From positions 1-10,881 of the forward strand of contig DKEU01000269.1 in assembly GCA_002452635.1 (NCBI GenBank): a stretch of 10,881 bases of DNA. Direction: 5' to 3'. The notes under the pieces are model-generated. The model had not been told where the DNA came from. It saw only the letters and a program-made list of their open reading frames with translations, and did no database searches. The position numbers and the translations under genes were made by a program. Shown one piece after another: positions 7,016-10,881 of this stretch. The stretch comes from Desulfovibrionaceae bacterium UBA6814. GTDB lineage: Bacteria; Desulfobacterota; Desulfovibrionia; Desulfovibrionales; Desulfovibrionaceae. Every line of letters starts with the position of its first letter. Position 1 is the first letter of the stretch.

Positions 7016-7023
7016 CCCGTCAA
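6995..7023 (-). promoter_or_regulatory. livHMGF-gntR-livK promoter
   Basis: On the minus strand TTGACG (7018-7023) matches the -35 consensus at five of six bases. After 17 bases comes TACAAA (6995-7000), four of six to the -10. The operator palindrome fills the spacer and the -10. Transcription should start near 6988, leaving a leader of about 85 bases before livH. Confidence 0.6.
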
Positions 7024-7037
7024 CGGGCATCCGGGTG

Positions 7038-7067
7038 AAAAAAAAGACGCCCCGGGGCCGGGGCGTC
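7038..7067 (-). terminator. Rho-independent terminator of the rubredoxin gene
   Basis: Read on the minus strand, GACGCCCC (7060-7067) pairs with GGGGCGTC (7046-7053) around a six-base GC loop, followed by eight T residues (7045-7038). It ends the rubredoxin transcript and insulates it from the liv promoter, whose -35 is only 15 bases further on. Confidence 0.93.
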
Positions 7068-7108
7068 GCAAGGGCGGCGGTCCGTGGGGTGCGGACCGGG
7101 ATGGGGAA

Positions 7109-7267
7109 CTAGTCGAGCTTTTCGAAGAATTCCTTTTCCGCGCCACACTTGGGGCAGACCCAGTCGTCGGGCAGGTTGTCCCAGGGGGTGCCGGGGGCCA
7201 CGCCGTGTTCGGTGTCGCCCTCGGCCGGGTCGTAGACATAGCCGCAGGGGCATTCCCATTTGTCCAT
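7109..7267 (-). CDS. Rubredoxin (52 residues) with a shortened first knuckle
   Basis: This small cytoplasmic iron protein carries one electron, in sulfate reducers typically to oxygen- or superoxide-detoxifying enzymes. The length equals the classical Desulfovibrio rubredoxin, and YDPAEGD, GVAPGT, the NLPDDWVCPKCG block and the aromatic residues W4, Y10, Y12 and W37 are typical. The second knuckle C38-P-K-C41-G is normal. The first reads C6-P-C8-G-Y, with one residue between the cysteines where the family norm is two. The start MDKWE at 7267 has GGAGG five bases upstream; the ATG four codons earlier lacks one. A good promoter and strong terminator make this a single-gene transcript. The physiological partner is not visible nearby. 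Confidence 0.92.
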   Translation of the reverse strand: MDKWECPCGYVYDPAEGDTEHGVAPGTPWDNLPDDWVCPKCGAEKEFFEKLD

Positions 7268-7301
7268 GAGGTCCTCCATCAGGGTTGGTCTGGATTTATG
7301 C

Positions 7302-7329
7302 AATATACGGGTTTTTTCCGGATTGGCAA
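7302..7329 (-). promoter_or_regulatory. Promoter of the first rubredoxin
   Basis: On the minus strand, TTGCCA (7324-7329) is followed after 16 bases by TATATT (7302-7307). Both hexamers match the sigma70 consensus at five of six positions. The expected start near 7295 leaves a leader of about 28 bases containing the Shine-Dalgarno site. Confidence 0.65.
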
Positions 7330-7395
7330 CGCGTCGGTTCCGCAAGGGGCTCAAGCTTTTCCCCGCCGCGCCGATGAGACGGGAAGGAGGACCGC

Positions 7396-7590
7396 ATGCT
7401 CACGGCCGCCATGGCGCTGCTCCGGGGCAGACCCCGGGTCTGGGAGCTCCTGGGCGTCTCCCGCCGGCTCTACGAACTGGCCCGGCCCTGGGAGGCCGCG
7501 GGCCTGTCCCGCCGCCGCTACGAGCGGCTCATGCTGGGCCTGTCCCCGGAGGAACTGCGCCGGGTGGTCCGGCGAGGGCCGAAGGAGTAG
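7396..7590 (+). CDS. Small basic hypothetical protein (64 residues)
   Basis: I do not recognise this protein. It is arginine-rich and probably helical, with no signal peptide, cysteine or metal motif. Two short stretches resemble each other, GVSRRLYELARP and GLSRRRYERLML, suggesting a small internal duplication of a helical unit. It ends LSPEELRRVVRRGPKE. The case for a real gene is an AAGGAGG five bases before the ATG and an open frame filling the space between two transcribed neighbours. It lies divergent from the rubredoxin and just upstream of the exported-protein gene, which has its own promoter. No + strand promoter was clear in 7268-7395. A role in binding nucleic acid would be guesswork. 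Confidence 0.6.
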   Translation: MLTAAMALLRGRPRVWELLGVSRRLYELARPWEAAGLSRRRYERLMLGLSPEELRRVVRRGPKE

Positions 7591-7603
7591 GGCCGCCAGG
7601 GTG

Positions 7604-7631
7604 TTGCCGCGGATTTCCTCCGTGCTATACT
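7604..7631 (+). promoter_or_regulatory. Promoter of the exported-protein gene
   Basis: TTGCCG (7604-7609), 16 bases, then TATACT (7626-7631), preceded by TG one base upstream (7623-7624), giving an extended -10. The start site near 7638 leaves a leader of about 20 bases with the GGAGG at 7650-7654. Confidence 0.55.
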
Positions 7632-7658
7632 TCCGGCCCACGTCGGACCGGAGGCCCC

Positions 7659-8312
7659 ATGGCGCGGATGCTGCGACTCCTCATCTCCCTCGCATTCCTG
7701 GCGTGCAGCGGTTGCGCCGCCTCGCCCGCAACCTGGCTGCACACCTGGGGCCTGGACCCCGGGCCGCGCCCCGGGGACTTCACGGTCTGCACCGCGTTTT
7801 CCTGCGCGGCCACTGCCCGGACCTTCCTGGAGCCGGAGGAATGGTCCCGGGTGCGGGACCTGTTCGAACCGCCGCCCGGGGACGCCGCGGACGAGCGCGT
7901 GGCCGCGGCCCGGGCCGTGGGGCTCCTGGAGGCGCTGGCGGGGGCCCGGGTGGGTACGGCCGGGGACCGGCCCCGGGACGATGTGGGCGGGGAGGACGCG
8001 GGGCAGTTGGACTGCATCGCCGAGGCGGCCAACACCACGGTGTACCTGCTGCTCTTGGCCCGGGAGGGGCTCCTGCCCCGGCACCGGGTGGCCACCCCGG
8101 CGCACCGGGGCGTGCTGGTGGTGCTGTCGCACAGCACCGCGGTGCTGGAAGAGGAGGGTGGGGCGGCCTATGCCGTGGATTCCTGGTACGGGGCGGGCGG
8201 GGAGGCGGCCCGGGTCTGGCCCCTGGCGGCCTGGATGGCGCGGGACACCGCGGGGGAACTGACCGGAGCGCCGCCCATCAGGCCGGAGTCCGGGGCGCGG
8301 CTGGTTCCCTAG
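7659..8312 (+). CDS. Exported conserved hypothetical, possible lipoprotein with a transglutaminase-like Cys-His-Asp arrangement
   Basis: This 217-residue protein begins MARMLRLLISLAFLACSGCAAS, a signal peptide of lipoprotein type. The likely lipidated cysteine is C19, although C16 at -3 makes the lipobox unusual. The middle has FTVCTAFSC (C44, C49). The block QLDCIAEAANTTVYLLLLAREGLLPRHRV around C119 is followed by SHSTAV (H158) and YAVDSW (D174). I know this pattern from uncharacterised proteobacterial proteins. The order Cys, His, Asp, with helices after the cysteine and a strand-like YAVDSW, recalls bacterial transglutaminase-like cysteine peptidases. That is an inference from spacing and not an established function. 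It has GGAGG four bases before the ATG and its own extended -10 promoter. The convergent neighbour is the second rubredoxin. Confidence 0.8.
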   Translation: MARMLRLLISLAFLACSGCAASPATWLHTWGLDPGPRPGDFTVCTAFSCAATARTFLEPEEWSRVRDLFEPPPGDAADERVAAARAVGLLEALAGARVGTAGDRPRDDVGGEDAGQLDCIAEAANTTVYLLLLAREGLLPRHRVATPAHRGVLVVLSHSTAVLEEEGGAAYAVDSWYGAGGEAARVWPLAAWMARDTAGELTGAPPIRPESGARLVP

Positions 8313-8361
8313 CGGCGATACGGACGCACCACCCGGCAAAGCGGAACAGTGGAGTGTGTAT

Positions 8362-8376
8362 CCCCCAAATAGGGGG
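8362..8376 (-). other. Small GC hairpin between convergent genes
   Basis: CCCCC (8362-8366) and GGGGG (8372-8376) around AAATA form a short stem between the ends of the exported-protein and second rubredoxin genes. Neither strand has a U-run after it, so it is at best a weak bidirectional terminator. Nothing else was seen in 8313-8384. Confidence 0.3.
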
Positions 8377-8384
8377 GCGCGGCG

Positions 8385-8615
8385 CTAGAAGCAGGGGATG
8401 TCGCAGGTGGGTTCGCAGCCGCCGTCCTGGCACTCCTCGGCCATGCGCCGCATGGCCGAGGCGCTGGCGAACAGGCGGCGGGACGCGCCGCACTCGGGGC
8501 AGCACCAGTCCTCGGGCAGGCAGGCGAAATCCTGGCCCGGAGCCAAGGACAGGCGGGGCTCACCCTTGGCCGGGTCATAGCAGTAGCCGCAGAAGTTGCA
8601 GGAATAGGTCTCCAT
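8385..8615 (-). CDS. Rubredoxin-like protein with a cysteine-rich C-terminal tail
   Basis: This 76-residue protein starts with a rubredoxin domain: C6-N-F-C9-G-Y with the normal two-residue spacing, YDPAKGEP, LAPGQDF, LPEDWCCPECG with C39 and C42. It is likely a one-electron carrier in the cytoplasm. It differs from ordinary rubredoxins by extra cysteines (C12, C32, C38) and a tail of about 25 residues after the domain that holds C62, C67, C71 and C75, spaced x4, x3, x3. The tail could bind a second metal or form disulfides; no known cluster motif fits exactly. The ATG has GGAGG four bases upstream and a strong own promoter. It is unlinked to the first rubredoxin, 1.1 kb away. Confidence 0.85.
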   Translation of the reverse strand: METYSCNFCGYCYDPAKGEPRLSLAPGQDFACLPEDWCCPECGASRRLFASASAMRRMAEECQDGGCEPTCDIPCF

Positions 8616-8645
8616 GGTCCCTCCAGGATGGCGTCGCTCGTCCCG

Positions 8646-8673
8646 ACTATAGCCCCGGATCCGGAAATGGCAA
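8646..8673 (-). promoter_or_regulatory. Promoter of the second rubredoxin
   Basis: On the minus strand TTGCCA (8668-8673), 16 bases, TATAGT (8646-8651); both hexamers match at five of six positions. It shares its -35, its spacer length and a CCGGA just after the -35 with the promoter of the first rubredoxin. Confidence 0.65.
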
Positions 8674-8683
8674 GGTCCGCGGG

Positions 8684-8920
8684 TCAGGCCACCACGTAGA
8701 TGACGCCGCCCACCCGCATCTCCTTGGGGATGTTGTCCGGACCGGTGATGAAGGGCACTTCGCCGCCGGGCTCCACCTGCACGTAGCCGGACGGGCCGGG
8801 CACGATGTTGTCCGGCGGGACCGGGGTGGCCTGGCCGGCCGGGGTGGCCACGATCTTGTCCGGAGGCACCGGGATTCCGGGGCCGGCCGGGGTGGCGACG
8901 ATGAGGTCTGTCAATTCCAT
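8684..8920 (-). CDS. Proline-rich repeat hypothetical protein (78 residues)
   Basis: I do not recognise this protein. Residues 7-22 and 23-38 are direct repeats of the 16-residue unit IVATPAGxxxPVPPD[KN], and a third degenerate copy begins IVPGPSGYVQVEP. The C-terminal part GEVPFITGPDNIPKEMRVGGVIYVVA is different and looks like beta strands. There is no signal peptide, membrane segment or cysteine. The repeats are conserved more in protein than in DNA, with many synonymous differences, which supports real coding. There is no Shine-Dalgarno site at a usable distance, and the predicted promoter places the RNA start at or next to the ATG. A structural or protein-binding role is possible, but no function can be assigned. 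Confidence 0.65.
   Translation of the reverse strand: MELTDLIVATPAGPGIPVPPDKIVATPAGQATPVPPDNIVPGPSGYVQVEPGGEVPFITGPDNIPKEMRVGGVIYVVA
8807..8902 (-). repeat. Two tandem 48-bp coding repeats
   Basis: Copies at 8855-8902 and 8807-8854 each encode 16 residues starting IVATPAG and ending PVPPD plus K or N. The DNA differs mainly at third positions and in the variable three-residue middle. A third, decayed unit follows at about 8760-8806. Confidence 0.75.
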
Positions 8921-8927
8921 AATTCGA

Positions 8928-8956
8928 AAAATACGCCTCGCCAGCCCGGACGTCAA
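8928..8956 (-). promoter_or_regulatory. Promoter of the repeat protein, suggesting leaderless mRNA
   Basis: On the minus strand TTGACG (8951-8956), 17 bases, TATTTT (8928-8933). Transcription would begin about seven bases after the -10, at about 8921, next to the ATG at 8920. The -35 is good and the -10 fair (four of six). Confidence 0.5.
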
Positions 8957-9001
8957 ATCCGGCCCGTTCGAATTCCTGGAACTATATCCCGGGTTTCCTT
9001 G

Positions 9002-9030
9002 ATGACATCCGTTGCCGGGGTTGTTATTGT
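9002..9030 (+). promoter_or_regulatory. Possible promoter of the usp operon
   Basis: ATGACA (9002-9007), 17 bases, TATTGT (9025-9030). The -35 matches five of six and the -10 four of six. It leaves a leader of about 58 bases that can fold into alternative hairpins. The region between it and the divergent repeat-protein promoter holds nothing else that I recognise. Confidence 0.4.
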
Positions 9031-9039
9031 TGAGGTGAA

Positions 9040-9080
9040 GCGCAGCCCTGCGCCCCGGCGGGTGGTGGAGCAGGCTGCGC
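9040..9080 (+). repeat. Alternative stem-loops in the usp leader
   Basis: GCGCAGCC (9040-9047) can pair with GGCTGCGC (9073-9080), ending three bases before the AAGGAGG (9083-9089). The same left arm can instead pair locally with TGCGC at 9049-9053, because the CTGCGC sequence occurs twice. The two folds exclude each other. Confidence 0.4.
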
Positions 9081-9094
9081 ACAAGGAGGCACCC

Positions 9095-9565
9095 ATGTCC
9101 CTGGTCAAGAAGATACTCTGTGCTGTGGACTTTTCCGAAGCCACCCCCGTGGTGGCCAAGTGGGCCGCTGAACAGGCCCGCAACTCCGGGGCGGAACTGC
9201 TGGTCATGTACGTGGTTCCCGACCTGGGGCGGTACTCCAACTTCCACATCCGCAACGACCGCATCGAGGACATGGTCCAGTCCATCCTGGACGGCGCGCG
9301 GCAGAACATGGAGGATTGCCTGGCCAAGCATTTCCCGGATATCGAGGCCCAGGGCCTGCTGGCCACGGGCTACGCCCCGGAGGAGATCCTCAAGGCGTCC
9401 CAGGAGCACGACTGCGACCTCATCGTCATGGGCACCCACGGCCGCAAGGGCATTGACCGCATCATCTTCGGCTCGGTGGCCGAGAAGGTGGTCAAGACCT
9501 CGCCGGTCCCGGTGCTCACCATCCGCCCGTACGGGGTGTCCTCGCCCAAGGGGCGTGTCGCCTAG
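9095..9565 (+). CDS. Universal stress protein, single domain
   Basis: This 156-residue cytoplasmic UspA-family protein is of the ATP-binding type. It starts with strand KKILCAVDFSEAT, where D12 is the residue that contacts adenine in family structures. It ends with the nucleotide loop G113-T-H-G116-x9-G126-S127 in VMGTHGRKGIDRIIFGSVAEKVV, followed by SPVPVLTIRP. All key positions of the G-2x-G-9x-G-S motif are present. Such proteins bind ATP or AMP and aid survival under stress; the exact partner is unknown. An AAGGAGG lies five bases upstream of the ATG. The second usp gene follows, its ribosome site overlapping this stop codon, so the two form an operon. Confidence 0.93.
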   Translation: MSLVKKILCAVDFSEATPVVAKWAAEQARNSGAELLVMYVVPDLGRYSNFHIRNDRIEDMVQSILDGARQNMEDCLAKHFPDIEAQGLLATGYAPEEILKASQEHDCDLIVMGTHGRKGIDRIIFGSVAEKVVKTSPVPVLTIRPYGVSSPKGRVA

Positions 9566-9574
9566 GAGGATTGC

Positions 9575-10459
9575 ATGTCGGCCGAGCCCATGCCGGAACT
9601 GCGCCTGCTGGTCACCGTGAGCGGTGATGTCGCTGCCCTGTGGGGAGCGCGTTTCGTGGGCGACTTCCTGGATCGCAAGGATTCTGCGCAGCTCACCCTC
9701 TGGCACATGGTTCCCCGGCCGGCGCCGGCCGGGGCCCCGGACCCCTCCCTGGAGGCCGAGGCCGCCCGGCGCGGGGCCGAACTGCGCGAGGAGGGGGCCC
9801 AGGCCCTGGCCCAGGCCGCGGACGTGCTGGCCGGGCTGGGCTTCCCCATGGACCGGGTCTCCACCAAGGTCTCCTTTTCCGCAGGGCAGAAACTCGAGGA
9901 GCTCCTGGCCGAGGCCGGCAAGGGCGGTTTCGACGCCGTTATCCTGGGCCGGCGCGGCCTGGCCTGGTACGAGGCCCTGTTCACGGACAGCCTGACCCGG
10001 GACATGCTCCTCTTGTCCGTGGCCACCCCGGTGTGGGTCTGCCGCGAACCCGAGCCCGGCCGGCGCGGGGTGCTCCTGTGCCTGGACGGCTCGGCCCCCA
10101 GCCTGCGCATGGCCCGGCACGTGGCCCGGGTGGTGGCTGGCGAGGACCGGCACCCGGTGACCCTGTTCCGGGTGCGCACGCACGGGGAACTGGGGCAGGA
10201 GCCGCAGGACGCCCTGGCCGCCGGGCAGGACATCCTGCTGGCCGAAGGGCTGGACAAATCCCGCATCCAGTATCTGTACGTGGAGGACAGCGACGTGCCC
10301 CGGGCCATCCTGCGCCAGGCCGCCGAAGGCCGGTACGCGGCCGTGGCGGTGGGCTGCACCGGCGTGGGCCGGGGCAGCCTGGGCGGCATCTTCGCCGGTT
10401 CGGTGAGCCAGGCCCTGCTCAAGGCCCTCAAGGGCGCGGCCCTGTGGGTGAGCCACTGA
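9575..10459 (+). CDS. Tandem-domain universal stress protein with degenerate nucleotide loops
   Basis: This 294-residue protein holds two Usp-like domains, about residues 8-156 and 164-294. The second starts RRGVLLCLDGSAPSLRMARHVARVV, with the conserved aspartate D171, and ends AVGCTGVGRGSLGGIFAGSVSQALLKAL. Its glycine loop appears two residues longer than the classical one. In the first domain the loop is G125-RR-G128-x9-D138-S139, with Asp in place of the last Gly, and no DxS-type aspartate at the end of strand 1. The first domain has therefore probably lost ATP binding, and the second may keep it. AGGAGGA overlaps the upstream stop, nine bases separate the two genes, and a strong terminator ends the operon. 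The two proteins may act together. Confidence 0.85.
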   Translation: MSAEPMPELRLLVTVSGDVAALWGARFVGDFLDRKDSAQLTLWHMVPRPAPAGAPDPSLEAEAARRGAELREEGAQALAQAADVLAGLGFPMDRVSTKVSFSAGQKLEELLAEAGKGGFDAVILGRRGLAWYEALFTDSLTRDMLLLSVATPVWVCREPEPGRRGVLLCLDGSAPSLRMARHVARVVAGEDRHPVTLFRVRTHGELGQEPQDALAAGQDILLAEGLDKSRIQYLYVEDSDVPRAILRQAAEGRYAAVAVGCTGVGRGSLGGIFAGSVSQALLKALKGAALWVSH

Positions 10460-10483
10460 GCAATCCTGGACCAGACACGGAAC

Positions 10484-10516
10484 AGGGCCGGATCCTTTGG
10501 GAACCGGCCCTTTTTT
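10484..10516 (+). terminator. Rho-independent terminator of the usp operon
   Basis: AGGGCCGG (10484-10491) pairs with CCGGCCCT (10504-10511), with a short inner TCC/GGA stem, followed by a T-run (10511-10516). It lies 25 bases after the stop codon. Confidence 0.93.
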
Positions 10517-10524
10517 CATACCAC

Positions 10525-10668
10525 GTTGCGAGCAAAACCCGTCCTGGGTTTTGCTCGCAACGGCCAGGCGAAAACGCGGTTTCGCCCGGCCTCGCATGGG
10601 CTTCGCCCATGGCGCGCCGTCCTGGCGCGCGATACCAAGGTGCGTTCTTCGAACGCACCTTGGTATCG
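10525..10668. repeat. Array of five consecutive hairpins (unknown element)
   Basis: Five inverted repeats stand side by side in 144 bases with almost nothing between them. H1: 10525-10540 with 10546-10561, 16 perfect pairs, loop GTCCT. H2: 10562-10573 with 10580-10591, 12 positions with one A-C mismatch, loop ACGCGG. H3: 10595-10601 with 10605-10611, 7 pairs, loop TTC. H4: 10612-10618 with 10624-10630, 7 pairs, loop GTCCT. H5: 10630-10647 with 10651-10668, 18 perfect pairs, loop TTC. The stems are unrelated to each other, while the loops GTCCT and TTC each occur twice. None is followed by a U-run. The array lies between convergent genes, after the usp terminator and eight bases before the stop of the minus-strand regulator. 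Confidence 0.9.
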
Positions 10669-10675
10669 AGGGGCC

Positions 10676-10881
10676 CTAGTCCCGGTCCAGGACCGCGGCC
10701 AGGGCGGCGGTGAGCTCCTCCAGCTCCACCGGCTTGGAGATGTACCCGTCCATGCCTGCGGCCAGGAACTTCTCCCGGTCCCCGGGCAGGGAGTGGGCGG
10801 TCATGGCCAGGACGGGGACGGCGGGCTTGACCCTGCCGGCGCGGATGGCCCGGGTGGCCTCCAGGCCGTCCATCTCCGGCA
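10676..10881 (-). CDS. Response-regulator receiver domain, C-terminal end
   Basis: This is the last 68 or so residues of a CheY-like receiver domain; the phospho-acceptor aspartate and everything before it lie beyond the right edge. The visible part starts MPEMDGLEATRAIR, which follows the acceptor in this family, then PVLAMTAHSL with the switch threonine, and MDGYISKPVELEELTAAL with the conserved K-P. The protein ends soon after the receiver, so it is either a stand-alone receiver or the end of a hybrid histidine kinase. The wording MTAH, MDGYISKP is common in hybrid kinases, so that is my preferred reading. The hairpin array lies just downstream and could act at its 3' end. Confidence 0.92.
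   Translation of the reverse strand, partial: PEMDGLEATRAIRAGRVKPAVPVLAMTAHSLPGDREKFLAAGMDGYISKPVELEELTAALAAVLDRD

Noticed and set aside
8807..8902. Tandem 48-bp repeats as a CRISPR array
   Set aside because: The two copies abut without spacers, vary at synonymous positions and lie in an open frame, so this is a repeat protein.
6029..9565. Very long plus-strand open frame spanning livH, the rubredoxins and usp1
   Set aside because: It runs antisense to livH and both rubredoxins and only its end coincides with usp1. Its protein has the G/Q/H-rich look of a GC-rich antisense frame with no domain, so only the Usp part from 9095 is real.
10525..10668. Hairpin array as integron attC sites, a retron ncRNA or a REP/BIME element
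   Set aside because: No integrase, reverse transcriptase or REP-associated transposase is in the window. The stems lack attC core sites (GTTRRRY) in the right order and the hairpins are not copies of each other. The element is left unclassified.
10525..10668. Hairpin array as a set of rho-independent terminators
   Set aside because: None of the five hairpins has a T-run after it on either strand, and the usp operon already has a complete terminator at 10484-10516.

Overview
The window looks like chromosomal DNA of a GC-rich sulfate-reducing deltaproteobacterium, most likely of the Desulfovibrio group. This rests on the strong G/C bias at third codon positions, two small rubredoxin genes, cobalamin-controlled corrin synthesis, an IleS start resembling proteobacterial enzymes, and many Shine-Dalgarno and sigma70-like promoters. 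The genus is an inference; no rRNA or other phylogenetic marker is complete here.

Layout. (1) 1-301, minus: N-terminal end of isoleucyl-tRNA synthetase, running off the left edge. (2) About 438-733, plus: a cobalamin riboswitch whose downstream platform ends in a GC hairpin with a U-rich tail, followed by the corrin C20-methyltransferase gene cobI/cbiL (734-1456) and a terminator that begins inside its last codons. (3) 6904-1597, minus: a tightly packed branched-chain amino-acid type ABC importer operon, livH-livM-livG-livF-gntR-livK. The first five genes are joined by 4-8 base overlaps. The GntR/FCD regulator sits inside the operon, and a near-perfect GTTTTGTATAC-T-GTATACAAAAC palindrome covers the operon promoter, so autogenous repression is likely. 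(4) 7038-8920: small redox and hypothetical genes. These are a 52-residue rubredoxin with a shortened first metal knuckle, a 64-residue basic protein, an exported cysteine-containing protein with a Cys-His-Asp arrangement, a 76-residue rubredoxin with a cysteine-rich tail, and a 78-residue repeat protein that may be translated from a leaderless mRNA. Three genes here share a TTGCC-16-TATA promoter layout. (5) 9095-10459, plus: two universal stress protein genes (one single-domain, one tandem-domain) with a strong terminator. (6) 10525-10668: a compact array of five consecutive hairpins with unrelated stems but reused loops; this is the least explained structure in the window. (7) 10676-10881, minus: the C-terminal end of a response-regulator receiver domain.

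Most of the window is ordinary metabolic and transport DNA. The points most worth a second look are the hairpin array, the two atypical rubredoxins, the leaderless repeat gene, the possible transglutaminase-like exported protein, and the operator/promoter arrangement of the liv operon. No CRISPR array, insertion sequence, prophage, tRNA or rRNA gene was seen.
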